Of a DNA stretch of 64,000 nt, positions 42,974-51,782 are shown one piece after another. The stretch comes from Cyanobacteriota bacterium. GTDB lineage: Bacteria > Cyanobacteriota > Vampirovibrionia > Vampirovibrionales > Vampirovibrionaceae. The translations under genes were made by a program, and so were the position numbers. The notes under the pieces are model-generated. The model did no database searches. It had not been told where the DNA came from and worked only from the letters and a program-made list of their open reading frames with translations. How positions within the stretch are numbered: the first letter of the stretch is position 1; each line of letters begins with the position of its first letter. The DNA is taken from contig JAIEMW010000001.1 of the NCBI GenBank assembly GCA_019751815.1, positions 1-64,000 of the forward strand, written 5' to 3'.

Positions 42974-45490
42974 GTGCTTGGCGTTGATGAGATTCAAGTA
43001 AAGCTCGAAGATCTGGAACAGGCAGTGGCGTTCGAGAAGCGCTACCGCTATATCAATGTGCAGGGGCGTAAAAAACCATTCTCACAGTTCGTTAACGAAA
43101 CGCTTCGTTTATTACAGTCGGCTGGAGCCTTGAACGAAGAAGATCCTAAATCAGAAAAACGCCAGGCACTTCTAATTCAGCGCTTTCTCCAATATGCAGA
43201 CTTGGATATGGGAAGCCGAATGGATGCACTGGATGAACTGGGCACCTATATCCAAGACCAACGCTATCAATTGGGGCTTCTCCAAGGAACAAACTCTCCA
43301 GGCCAGGCGAGATTGACTCTTCAAGAGTCGCATGAAACAACAAAAGTGATTTCAGAAGAAGTGATTAAAGCACCCAGTAGTCAAGCCGTTCAGTACTTAA
43401 AGGGAATAGGGCCTCGCTTTGCTGAGAAACTAGCTCAAGTGGGTATCTTTACTGTTGAAGATCTCCTCTATTATTTCCCTAGACGGTACCTTGATTTTCA
43501 GAACCGGGTCAAAATCAATCAACTCCAAGTCGGCGAAACAGTGACCATCCTGGGAACCATTCAACAAGTGTCTGCCTATAACGCCAAAACACGAAGTCTC
43601 TCTGTCGTTTCAGTCACTGTGGGAGATGAAACCGGTCAAGTGAGCGCCAGCTGGTTTTACGGCAAAAGTCATAAAGCCGTCTTGGAACAGTACAAAAGTC
43701 GCTTTGCCAAAGGGGCAGAGGTCATGGTGTCCGGTCGGGTGAAATGGGACCAGTACAAAAGACGATTTTCAATTGATAAGCCCCAGTTAGAGATTCTCAG
43801 CTATGCTGCCTCAGCAGATGATGAAGCCAGTGGGATGGAGTCACTCCATGCGGGCCGGATCGTCCCTGTTTACGGACTGACTGAAGGGCTGAATGTTCGT
43901 TTTCTGCGCCGTGCTATTCATACAGCATTGGAAACGTATCTCCCTGTGATTCAAGATACCTTGCCAAGTCAGATTCAGAAACGATACGGGCTTTTACCCT
44001 TACAAGCCGCCTTACAACAGATACATTTCCCTGATTCACTAGAACAATACGAAGACGCGCGTAAGCGTCTCGTTTTTGATGAGCTATTTACCATTCAAGC
44101 GCGTTTGGCTTTAACCCGAATGCATTACAAGCAAAATATCCAGGGCTTGCAGTTGACGAAAAAATCAGGAGGCTATGTCGAACAACTGGTCACGCAACTC
44201 CCCTTTTCGCTGACAAATGCACAAACTCGGTGTTGGCAAGAAATTCAAGCCGATCTGGCATCCTCTGAACCGATGTACCGGATGTTAATGGGGGATGTCG
44301 GAAGCGGGAAAACCATATTGGCCTTGCTGTGCTTGTTAACTGCGGTCGAAAATAATTATCAAGGCGCCCTAATGGCTCCTACAGAAATCTTGGCAGAACA
44401 GCATTACCGACGTTTTCTGGACTGGCTAACCCCTTTGGGGCTCCGTGTCGGACTTTTTGTGGGCAAGGCAGGTGCCAAAGAGCGCAGGGAAATGAGACAA
44501 TCACTGTTAAACGGGCAAATTCATCTGGCTGTAGGTACACACGCGTTGATTCAAGACGATGTCACCTTTGCAAAACTTGGGGTGGTGGTGGTGGATGAGC
44601 AACACCGTTTTGGGGTTCGTCAACGGACCCAGCTCAAGAGCAAGGGGGAGCATCCAGAAATGCTGACCATGACTGCCACACCAATTCCAAGATCGCTGGC
44701 AATGACGCTTCATGGGGATTTGGATATCTCGTTATTAGATGAGCTGCCACCGGGCAGGACTCCGATCAGAACGACCTTGGTCCGCCCCAGTCAGCAAAAA
44801 CATGCCTATAGTCTTATCCGAAGCGAAGTGGAACGAGGTCGACAAGCCTATATCGTCTTCCCTCTCATTGAAGAGTCAGAGACACTCTCTGCAAAAGCTG
44901 CGACAACAGAAGCTGAAAGGCTACAGAGTGAAGTATTTCCTGAGTTCCGCGTGGGACTGCTCCATGGAAAAATGCGGCCAGAGGAGAAAGAATCTGCCAT
45001 GGCCGCATTTGTGGCCAATCACCTGAATATATTGGTCAGCACCACGGTGGTGGAGGTTGGGGTGGATGTCCCTAACGCCACAGTGATGTTGATCGAAAAT
45101 GCCGATCGTTTTGGTTTGGCACAACTTCACCAGCTTCGCGGCCGTGTGGGCCGCGGAGTGCATGCCTCTCATTGTGTGTTGGTCTGTGATTCCGGACATG
45201 ATGAAACCAAACAGCGGCTGGAAATTATGACGCAGACCGAAAACGGCTTTGAGATTGCTGAGAAAGATCTGGCATTGCGGGGACCTGGCGAATTTTTGGG
45301 CACGCGGCAAAGCGGTATGCCGGATTTGGTGCTGGCTAATTTAATCCAAGACAAGGCTATTTTGGATATGGCGCGTGAGGCGGCCCAAACACTTGTTGCC
45401 AACCAGGATTGGGGTATGGAGTATCCAGAATTGAAGGCGCATATTTACCAGAAAACCGAGAACACCTTCAGTGTTCTCGGTTCTGGGTAA
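42974..45490 (+). CDS. recG: ATP-dependent DNA helicase RecG
   Basis: 838 residues, longer than the 690 of proteobacteria because of a 150-residue N-terminal extension (LEDLEQAVAFEKRYRYINVQ), a feature I associate with cyanobacterial RecG. Wedge domain: GIGPRFAEKLAQVGIFTVED and YYFPRRYLDF. Helicase motifs: YRMLMGDVGSGKT, VVVDEQHRFGVRQR (DEQH), MTATPIPRSLAMT and LHQLRGRVGRG. Remodels stalled replication forks and Holliday junctions. GTG start. Confidence 0.96.
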   Translation: MLGVDEIQVKLEDLEQAVAFEKRYRYINVQGRKKPFSQFVNETLRLLQSAGALNEEDPKSEKRQALLIQRFLQYADLDMGSRMDALDELGTYIQDQRYQLGLLQGTNSPGQARLTLQESHETTKVISEEVIKAPSSQAVQYLKGIGPRFAEKLAQVGIFTVEDLLYYFPRRYLDFQNRVKINQLQVGETVTILGTIQQVSAYNAKTRSLSVVSVTVGDETGQVSASWFYGKSHKAVLEQYKSRFAKGAEVMVSGRVKWDQYKRRFSIDKPQLEILSYAASADDEASGMESLHAGRIVPVYGLTEGLNVRFLRRAIHTALETYLPVIQDTLPSQIQKRYGLLPLQAALQQIHFPDSLEQYEDARKRLVFDELFTIQARLALTRMHYKQNIQGLQLTKKSGGYVEQLVTQLPFSLTNAQTRCWQEIQADLASSEPMYRMLMGDVGSGKTILALLCLLTAVENNYQGALMAPTEILAEQHYRRFLDWLTPLGLRVGLFVGKAGAKERREMRQSLLNGQIHLAVGTHALIQDDVTFAKLGVVVVDEQHRFGVRQRTQLKSKGEHPEMLTMTATPIPRSLAMTLHGDLDISLLDELPPGRTPIRTTLVRPSQQKHAYSLIRSEVERGRQAYIVFPLIEESETLSAKAATTEAERLQSEVFPEFRVGLLHGKMRPEEKESAMAAFVANHLNILVSTTVVEVGVDVPNATVMLIENADRFGLAQLHQLRGRVGRGVHASHCVLVCDSGHDETKQRLEIMTQTENGFEIAEKDLALRGPGEFLGTRQSGMPDLVLANLIQDKAILDMAREAAQTLVANQDWGMEYPELKAHIYQKTENTFSVLGSG

Positions 45491-45506
45491 TTTTTTATAT
45501 TAAATC

Positions 45507-45662
45507 TTATTGGCGTGGGCCATGCCAATAGGCTGGCGGTAATGCGTTGTAAGGGTCCCAAGAATCATTATTGGCGGGTTTTGGTGGTGGCTGGGGCTTC
45601 ACGGGTGGTTTTTTAAGATTGGGCTTGGGCTTTGGGCCACCGGCACCGTTACTGACTTGCAT
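45507..45662 (-). CDS. Small proline-rich protein
   Basis: 51 residues from the ATG at 45662, with AAGGA 7 nt upstream; the frame is open to 45701. The sequence is GPKPKPNLKKPPVKPQPPPK followed by NDSWDPYNALPPAYWHGPRQ. Not recognised. It converges with recG, leaving a gap of only 16 nt. Confidence 0.5.
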   Translation of the reverse strand: MQVSNGAGGPKPKPNLKKPPVKPQPPPKPANNDSWDPYNALPPAYWHGPRQ

Positions 45663-45857
45663 GCGCACATCCTTCCGTTGGTTATGGATATATCTAGGCA
45701 ACTAATTTGGGGAACACATTTTTGGTCTTTCTCTCTTGCACGAAACTCGAACTCTCTTTCAACGGATGTATCGAATTTTGATGGGAAACATTGAGTATCA
45801 AGGCGGAGTTGAAACAATTAGCAACAATTTAAGCTCTTGAAAAAAACCAAAAAAAAA

Positions 45858-45873
45858 GCCCGCGTGAGCGGGC
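45858..45873 (-). terminator. Strong orphan terminator on the minus strand
   Basis: GCCCGC-GTGA-GCGGGC, a perfect 6-bp GC stem with tetraloop, preceded on the plus strand by nine A, so on the minus strand it ends in T9. No convincing minus-strand gene ends here: the nearest is the desaturase stop at 46545. The stretch 45874-46184 has no gene I can support. Confidence 0.65.
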
Positions 45874-46184
45874 GCTTCGTTCCAAATGTTCCTCTTTCTC
45901 TCTCTCCATAAAATTGGATTTGCGGGTGAACACGAGATGACCTCTGTCATTCAGCACAATAGCCAACTGCAAATACACAAAGGTATTTTTGTTTGGGCAT
46001 TGGGTGCCAGGTATCTTACTCAGATCAGGGTAAAAGTGGGTTCATCGTGCAAATTAAGACAGGATTGCCGTTTGCAGAACATCGTTTTTTACGAGCCGCA
46101 GTGAGGCATTGTTTTGTGTTCACTATTAATATAAAAACATTCTTAAGGTGCATAATTTCCTAAGTTTTGTAACAAGATGGGTTC

Positions 46185-46190
46185 TATAAT
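46185..46190 (+). promoter_or_regulatory. Candidate -10 box at a leaderless start
   Basis: TATAAT ends 7 nt before the ATG at 46198, the same geometry as at 24658 for mscS. No ribosome binding site precedes the ATG. A TTGTAA lies upstream but only 12 nt away, too close for a -35. Confidence 0.45.
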
Positions 46191-46197
46191 ATATACG

Positions 46198-46311
46198 ATG
46201 ACTCACAAACAATTTTTTGGCTTTTTGAGATTATTGGCGACGGTGGCCATATTGGTTGCTTTAGCCATGTTTTTTCATCTACAGATTCGAATTGTTCCAG
46301 GCCCCGGTTAA
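46198..46311 (+). CDS. Tiny single-pass membrane protein, 37 residues
   Basis: MTHKQFFGFLRLL, then a hydrophobic segment (LATVAILVALAMFFHLQI) and RIVPGPG at the end. Not recognised. 18 nt upstream of another small membrane protein, so they probably form a two-gene unit. Confidence 0.55.
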   Translation: MTHKQFFGFLRLLATVAILVALAMFFHLQIRIVPGPG

Positions 46312-46329
46312 TAGAGAGAGTAAGCCACA

Positions 46330-46539
46330 ATGCCCCCTCAAACGCTTTTTCTCGTAATCACGATCAGCGCATTGGACCTGCTGGTTATTCTGGGCCTACT
46401 TTACACGAGTCAGGCGCTTGATATGCCGCTGAATGACCCAGAAAAATCATGGCCCTTGTTACTGGGAAGCCTAGTAATACTCAGTTCATCCAGTCTGGCG
46501 ATGGGCTGGTTAATCTGGCAATCGAGAAAAAATCGCTAA
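46330..46539 (+). CDS. Small two-pass membrane protein
   Basis: 69 residues with two hydrophobic helices (LFLVITISALDLLVILGLLY and LLLGSLVILSSSSLAMGWLI) joined by a short polar loop, ending in QSRKNR. Purine-rich AGAGAGAG precedes the ATG. Not recognised. It converges on the desaturase, 5 nt apart. Confidence 0.6.
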   Translation: MPPQTLFLVITISALDLLVILGLLYTSQALDMPLNDPEKSWPLLLGSLVILSSSSLAMGWLIWQSRKNR

Positions 46540-46544
46540 AAGAG

Positions 46545-47660
46545 CTAGATCGCAATTGGCTCTTTGCTGGCCCGGTAGGGGTTAGCATGCTGTCCAACTG
46601 GCTGACCTTCTGGCACAAGGGACTTGGACACAGGGGCAATGTCCCAAACAAGGCCCACTGTGGATAACAGCTTGATCAAGGCATAGGTAATATCAAACTC
46701 AAACCAACGGTGCCCATTGCGAGCCGCGCGTTGATCGGCGTGGTGATTGTTGTGCCAACCTTCGCCAAAAGTGACCAAAGCAACCCACCAAAGGTTTCTG
46801 CTGCCTTCTGGGGTGCGGTAATTTCTGTATCCCCACACATGGGTGGCAGAATTGACCAGCCAGGTGATGTGCCAGGTCCATACAGTGCGGACCAAACCAC
46901 CCCAGACCAGCCAGGAAAGTGCCAGTGTAGGGCCGCCCGTGGCGTAGCCACCGACATATAAAGCAGCCAAACTCCCCAGGTAGACTCCAAAAAAGTTTTG
47001 CTCAAACCACTGCATCACGGGATCATCGGCAATGTCTAAGGCCAAACGTCGCAATTGTTCAGGTGTTTTTAAGTCGGGGTGCGTAAAAAAGTTCCAAAGA
47101 ACATGGGCCCACAAGAAATTGACCGTGGGGCTATGCGGGTCATTGGGTTGATCAGACTGACTATGGTGCAGTCGGTGCGTGGCCACCCAACGAATAGGTC
47201 CACTTTCTAGCGAGATGGCAGCGCAGAAAGTAAAAAAGTTTCTAACCGCAGGATGTGCTTTAAAACTGCGGTGCGTGAGCAGACGGTGATAACCAGCCGT
47301 CACGCCAAAACAACCAGCAACAAAGCTAAGAGCAATCATCCAGGCCAGACCGGACCAACTAAAAGTTGGAATAGCATAGGAAAAAGCCAGAATATGAACC
47401 AGGGAGATTACGGAAAACGCTTCCAAAGAAAAATTTTCGGCCCGTGCATTGGCCGGGAGCTTGCTGAAAAAGCCCCATTTAAATGGAATCTCTAAAGGAC
47501 CCTTGTATGCATTTTCTGCCCTGCTTGAATCCAGCAAGGGGTTTTGAGGAATGGCTGCAGAGGGAAGATCAAAGGAATTGGGGAGCTCAGGTGAGGAGAG
47601 ATTGCGCTTTTTTTCAATTTTTTCGATGCTTTCGGTGATTGTTGAGTCTGAAGAGGTCAT
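46545..47660 (-). CDS. Acyl-lipid/acyl-CoA delta-9-type fatty acid desaturase
   Basis: 371 residues. Three histidine boxes of membrane desaturases: HRLLTHRSF, HRLHHSQSDQPNDPHSP and EGWHNNHHADQ, with hydrophobic pairs between. They hold the di-iron site that inserts a double bond at C9. Reading from the start there is an extra polar N-terminus of about 70 residues. This type (DesC/OLE1-like) is usual in cyanobacteria. Three 16-bp repeats lie upstream of it, at 47719-47766. Confidence 0.9.
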   Translation of the reverse strand: MTSSDSTITESIEKIEKKRNLSSPELPNSFDLPSAAIPQNPLLDSSRAENAYKGPLEIPFKWGFFSKLPANARAENFSLEAFSVISLVHILAFSYAIPTFSWSGLAWMIALSFVAGCFGVTAGYHRLLTHRSFKAHPAVRNFFTFCAAISLESGPIRWVATHRLHHSQSDQPNDPHSPTVNFLWAHVLWNFFTHPDLKTPEQLRRLALDIADDPVMQWFEQNFFGVYLGSLAALYVGGYATGGPTLALSWLVWGGLVRTVWTWHITWLVNSATHVWGYRNYRTPEGSRNLWWVALVTFGEGWHNNHHADQRAARNGHRWFEFDITYALIKLLSTVGLVWDIAPVSKSLVPEGQPVGQHANPYRASKEPIAI

Positions 47661-47718
47661 CTAAAGGTGGGCTCCCAATTAAAAATAATAAAAAAGAATT
47701 GAAGCAAGAGAATCCATT

Positions 47719-47766
47719 ATTTAAGTTTACAAGTATTTAAGTTTACAAGTATTTAAGTTTACAAGT
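47719..47766. repeat. Three tandem 16-bp repeats upstream of the desaturase
   Basis: Three perfect copies of ATTTAAGTTTACAAGT stand head to tail at 47719-47734, 47735-47750 and 47751-47766, about 60 nt before the desaturase start. On the minus strand each copy contains TTGTAA. They may be regulator binding sites or a variable promoter spacer. The rest of 47661-48100 has no supported gene. Confidence 0.9.
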
Positions 47767-48100
47767 TTGATGCTTGTAACAACAATTGAGACCAGCATAC
47801 CCCAATACGCCTTTGTGACCAATGGATGTTTACACACAACATAAAAAACCGTTGCATTTTGGCGATATCAGTCCCAGAAAGCTTAGCAGGAAATTGTGAG
47901 AGGGCTTGGGTGGTTAAATGCTATTTCGCAAAGCAAACGCCATTCCAAAAGAGAACTTTGCGCGCTAGAGGGGCAATCAGATGCTTATGTGAAGTCAAAA
48001 AAAATTTCTATTCTTTGCTTGTTATTTAAAACATATATTTGTTAAGATGGTGTCACATCAAATTTTTAGGTTGTATACGGATTGAGTGAGGTTTTTTCCA

Positions 48101-48832
48101 GTGCACGGCATACTACAAGCCCTGCCATCGGCGTGGCTGCGTCCTAAAAACCCGGCGGTCACTAAGACCACACCGCTACAAATAGGGCATCAACAGCAGG
48201 CTGCTTCTTTTGAGGATATCCCCTCAGGTGACGTCTTCGTCCGCCGTTTTGCTTCTGCCCCAGTGAAACCCGTATTATTTGGTTTAAAATTACCGGAATC
48301 TCAGGTTGAGGTGGGTAAAGCAGAGATTCGAGATCACCGTACCGGTAAAAAAGTGGTTTCTGTAGTGGCCCTGGAGCAAAGCAGTCAGCCTAATGAGCCC
48401 TTTCATGGCAATTTTGTCCTCTACGCCAAAGAGCATCCCGTCGGGCAATCTGACATGTACATAGAAGGAAAATCCATCAAAGTGGGCTATATGGAAGCCA
48501 ACGGGCGAAAAGAGTTTGACGGCATTGGCACCGCCTTACACCAGATAGCTGTCGAAACCAGCTTGAAGGAGAACAAAAAAGGCCGGGTTAAGCTTCAATC
48601 CTTGGACGGGGCTGTCGGATTTCATTACAAATCAGGGTTTAGGGCAAAATCAAAGCGGGTTAATCAGCAAATTGAAGCCTTTATCACCCAAGCAAAGCGC
48701 GACGGGGTAAGAGAACCAGACATTAACGTCTCTTCAGGACTGCTAGAGATGTCTCTGCCAAAGGAGAGCATCGAACAATGGAAGGCCCGCATCAGGCGCA
48801 AGCCAATTTTGCGCGATTCACAAGAGGATTGA
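48101..48832 (+). CDS. GNAT-like acetyltransferase domain protein
   Basis: 243 residues from the GTG at 48101, chosen because TGAGG lies 9 nt before it (the GTG at 48086 has none). The first 95 residues have no known domain and include GDVFVRRFASAPVKPVLFGL. The C-terminal part reads like a GNAT core: YMEANGRKEFDGIGTALHQI with the CoA loop, and LDGAVGFHYKSGFRAKS. Substrate unknown. A broken copy of its GDVFVRR segment lies at 53530-53613. Confidence 0.7.
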   Translation: MHGILQALPSAWLRPKNPAVTKTTPLQIGHQQQAASFEDIPSGDVFVRRFASAPVKPVLFGLKLPESQVEVGKAEIRDHRTGKKVVSVVALEQSSQPNEPFHGNFVLYAKEHPVGQSDMYIEGKSIKVGYMEANGRKEFDGIGTALHQIAVETSLKENKKGRVKLQSLDGAVGFHYKSGFRAKSKRVNQQIEAFITQAKRDGVREPDINVSSGLLEMSLPKESIEQWKARIRRKPILRDSQED

Positions 48833-49009
48833 AAAAACAGGGGGTAGCGGTCATAATACTGAGGTAGAGATTTTAAATTAGGTCTGGTTTGTTTCATCTC
48901 ATTTGTGAACACGAGCCTCCCGTTTAAAAACTCCGTATCGTCAGTCAATCGTCTCGTACGGTTTTTTTGTTACTTCTCCTATAACCAGAAAAAGAGGCTC
49001 CTTCATACT

Positions 49010-49342
49010 ATGAGCACTGATAAAATGATCCCTTGCGTTGCTTGCGGCGCAGAATTTACGTTTACTGCAGAAGAGCAAGAGTTCTTCGCTTCTAAAGGCT
49101 TTCAAGAGCCCAAGAAGTGTAAGCCTTGCCGTTCCGCAGCGAAACAGCAACGTCGCGGAGGCTCCGGTATGGGAGGCGGCTACGGCGGTGGTGGTGGCGG
49201 AAATCGTCCACCCCGCAGACTGTATGATACGGTTTGCTCTGCCTGTGGTGTTGAAACTCAGGTTCCTTTTCAGCCCAATGGTGCAAAACCAGTTTATTGC
49301 CGCACCTGCTACCAGAATATGAACACCCCTAGCTACTACTAG
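49010..49342 (+). CDS. Zinc-ribbon protein with Gly-rich linker
   Basis: 110 residues from MSTDKMIPC; the frame is open upstream to 48905 but AGAGG stands before 49010 and the upstream part is not protein-like. Two zinc ribbons: MIPCVACGAEFTFTAEEQEF with KKCKPCRSAAK, and TVCSACGVETQVPFQPNG with YCRTCYQ. They flank a Gly/Arg-rich stretch (GGSGMGGGYGGGGGGNRPPR), typical of nucleic-acid-binding proteins. RNA binding is an inference. Confidence 0.8.
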   Translation: MSTDKMIPCVACGAEFTFTAEEQEFFASKGFQEPKKCKPCRSAAKQQRRGGSGMGGGYGGGGGGNRPPRRLYDTVCSACGVETQVPFQPNGAKPVYCRTCYQNMNTPSYY

Positions 49343-49389
49343 GCTGTTCTGACAATGTGTTTTCAGCTCGGGCCAGTGGGTCATTATTC

Positions 49390-50067
49390 ATGACAGCATT
49401 ACCCGAGCTGAAAGAAACCTTACGCACCCGGCTTCACTCTGTGTGGCCGGGTGTGTATCGTTGGTCGGTATTTTCAGACGAGAAGCAGCTCTTCTTTAAT
49501 GGCTACCTGGTCTACTGTTTGGGGGGATGGGCCTTGATTGACCCACCACCACTCACCCCCGAAGATAAGTCACTCATTGAAGAAATGGCAGATATCAAGG
49601 CGGTTATTCTGACAAACCGTGACCATGAGAGGGATAGCCAAGCCTGTAAAGCCTATTTTGATTGTCCTATTCTGTGTCATACCCTGGATGCGCCGTTACT
49701 CTCTGTCCCTCTAAAACCCGACAGGGATTTAACTTATGAGGACGGGGAGATTCTACTCGGGGATCTCAAGGTGCTTCATCTGCCGGATCAAAAATCACCC
49801 GGCGAATCGGCCCTCTATCATCTGCGGCAAGACCTCCTATTTTTGGGAGATGCCTTGATCGGAAAAACAGCAACAGACCAGAGTACGGGCGAGGGTGTGA
49901 GCTTACAGATGCTGCCAGCGGATAAGTATGCCAGTGTTGAGAAAGCCAAAACAGGTCTGCAGCGATTGGTGGGGTCTTGTCCTGAGGAGTTATTCGCTGT
50001 GATGGTGGGAGACGGCGAAAACATTCTGTCTGAAGCGTATGCGCAAATCAAAAAAGCAGTCTTTTAA
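49390..50067 (+). CDS. MBL-fold hydrolase-like protein with altered metal site
   Basis: 225 residues from MTALPELKE at 49390; a GTG at 49357 is also possible and neither has a ribosome binding site. The metallo-beta-lactamase fold is suggested by LFFNGYLVYCLGGWALIDPP, VILTNRDHERDSQACK and LLFLGDALIGK. The HxHxDH motif reads T-N-R-D-H-E-R-D, so most zinc ligands are gone. Possibly non-hydrolytic or using another metal set. Confidence 0.7.
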   Translation: MTALPELKETLRTRLHSVWPGVYRWSVFSDEKQLFFNGYLVYCLGGWALIDPPPLTPEDKSLIEEMADIKAVILTNRDHERDSQACKAYFDCPILCHTLDAPLLSVPLKPDRDLTYEDGEILLGDLKVLHLPDQKSPGESALYHLRQDLLFLGDALIGKTATDQSTGEGVSLQMLPADKYASVEKAKTGLQRLVGSCPEELFAVMVGDGENILSEAYAQIKKAVF

Positions 50068-50133
50068 GGACAGGTGCTCTCTCATTGTCATAAAATACGG
50101 TGATAATACTGTGTTGATTGAAGGGGGTTTTGG

Positions 50134-51387
50134 GTGGCAGGTGTCTCATTTTTTCCCGGCTCAGCGGATCCGGTGTTTCGCCGAACGGCCTTGCTCTGTT
50201 GGTTTGGGTGGGTCTTTGACTTTTTTGATCTGATTCTGATTGCCTTTCTCATCCCGACCATTGAGCAAAGCTTCCACACAGGGCATGAGGTGGGCGCCTG
50301 GCTGGTGGGAGTGGGGCTGGGGGCCTCTGGTTTGGGTGGGATTGTTTTTGGGGCCCTGGCAGATCGCTACGGCCGAAAGCCTATTCTCACTGTCACCGTG
50401 CTGCTTTTTTCGATTGGCATGCTGCTTACTGGGGCCAGCCAGACCATTACCCAATTTTTGATCGCCCGTTTTATCACAGGCATTGGCCTGGGCGGGGAAT
50501 GGGCGGTGGGGCATGCGTTGATTGCTGAATCCGTCCCCGCCAATGAACGGGCTCGCTGGAGTGCCTTTTTGCAGAGTGGTGAGCCGGTGGGGGTGGCTAT
50601 TGCGGCTGTGGTTGGATTCTCGATCGCCCCGGTTGTGGGATGGCGAACGGTGATCATGGCTTCCTCACTCACGGGCTTTCTGGCCCTGGCGTTTCGAAAA
50701 TGGCTGCAGGAGTCGCCCCGATGGCTTAATAGAAAGCTTAATCAAGGAAACGAAGCCAATCAAAATACTGATTTGCAAGGATTAACCCCCTCCGTCTTCC
50801 TCTCAAAATATGGCTGGGTCACTTTTTTGGCCTTTATTCTGGCGGTATTTAAGTTGGGCACTTATTGGACCTGCTATACCTGGTTGCCCCGTTTTATCAG
50901 CGAGTCCTTTGGGGCAAAGCTCAATCAATCGGCCCTGTGGATTCTTTCGGGTCAGGTGGGGCAATATGTGGGAATGGGTGTTTTTGGCAATGTGGCGGAT
51001 CGTTTTGGACGACGTTGGGCGTTTTCCGTGTTTTCCGTTATTACTGCTCTTGCCTTAGGCTGCCTGGCCTGTTTTTGGTCGGTGTTGTTTAACACGATGC
51101 CGGTTGCGTTCTGGACGTTGATTACTATCATGGGGTTTGGTTCTGGGTGCACAGCGGGTTTTGGGGCCTTATTGTCAGAATTGTTTCCGACCGGGATCCG
51201 AACCTTTGCGATGGGTTCTGTCTATAATGCCGCCCGCGGGGTGCAGTTATTCTCTCCGGTGCTGGTCGCACAAGCTGTCCAAGTGGACGGCTTACGAGGT
51301 GGGCTCTTGGTACCAACGGGTCTGGCGGTTTTGACTGCGCTGTGGGTCTGGACCTTACCGGATAAAAAAGGCCAGATACTGGAGTAA
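50134..51387 (+). CDS. Major facilitator superfamily transporter
   Basis: 417 residues, 12 membrane helices, GTG start. GALADRYGRKPIL is the cytosolic loop motif between helices 2 and 3, FITGIGLGGEWAVGHALIAE and PANERARWSAF fit the sialate/aromatic acid or sugar:proton symporters (SHS/AAHS groups), and VADRFGRRWAF repeats the loop in the second half. Substrate not predictable. Confidence 0.88.
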   Translation: MAGVSFFPGSADPVFRRTALLCWFGWVFDFFDLILIAFLIPTIEQSFHTGHEVGAWLVGVGLGASGLGGIVFGALADRYGRKPILTVTVLLFSIGMLLTGASQTITQFLIARFITGIGLGGEWAVGHALIAESVPANERARWSAFLQSGEPVGVAIAAVVGFSIAPVVGWRTVIMASSLTGFLALAFRKWLQESPRWLNRKLNQGNEANQNTDLQGLTPSVFLSKYGWVTFLAFILAVFKLGTYWTCYTWLPRFISESFGAKLNQSALWILSGQVGQYVGMGVFGNVADRFGRRWAFSVFSVITALALGCLACFWSVLFNTMPVAFWTLITIMGFGSGCTAGFGALLSELFPTGIRTFAMGSVYNAARGVQLFSPVLVAQAVQVDGLRGGLLVPTGLAVLTALWVWTLPDKKGQILE

Positions 51388-51406
51388 CCAATCCCTTTTC
51401 GCTACT

Positions 51407-51465
51407 GCGAAGACCCGGGACGCAATCGTCACCGCGGATGTCTTGGAATGGCGAAGACCCGGGAC
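51407..51465. repeat. Pair of 15-bp direct repeats
   Basis: GCGAAGACCCGGGAC occurs at 51407-51421 and 51451-51465, 44 bp apart, just past the MFS gene. GC-rich unlike the AT-rich DNA after 51500. The stretch 51388-51772 holds only these and the hairpin at 51742-51769. Confidence 0.8.
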
Positions 51466-51741
51466 AAGGAGCCCCAGGTCTTCTGAATGTTTGTTCCAAC
51501 CGTGATTTTTTTGACTAACAGATAATGTATCGGCAGGTTTCATGAAAACTTGAGGAAAAATCTTGAATTTCCGAAAAACCTTTAGAAGTGCTTGGGTTTT
51601 TTTGGGGAACTTCCCCCCAACACACCCGTCTAAAAGCATGTTCAACAAATATCTCTAACCTCTTTCAATGCTATCCCCCTGTTGCTAACGCTATACACAA
51701 TTCGTTTAAACTCCAAACTCCAAAAGCAGTCATAACAAACC

Positions 51742-51782
51742 GCCTGTGAATCTACCCTGATTGACAGGCTTTTTATTTTTTA
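51742..51782 (+). terminator. Intrinsic terminator-like hairpin
   Basis: GCCTGT (51742-51747) pairs with ACAGGC (51764-51769), 16-nt loop, followed by TTTTTATTTTTT. It is plus-oriented and its T tract overlaps the stop region of the convergent CDF gene. Confidence 0.6.

Noticed and set aside
45886..46104. 72-codon open frame
   Set aside because: No ribosome binding site; follows the orphan terminator closely and has a random composition.
47719..47766. CRISPR-like array
   Set aside because: The three 16-bp units are contiguous with no spacers. The 45-nt repeats at 1-90 are coding repeats. No cas genes are in the window.
47826..48029. 67-codon open frame
   Set aside because: No ribosome binding site and not protein-like; it lies in the AT-rich gap between the desaturase and the GNAT-like gene.
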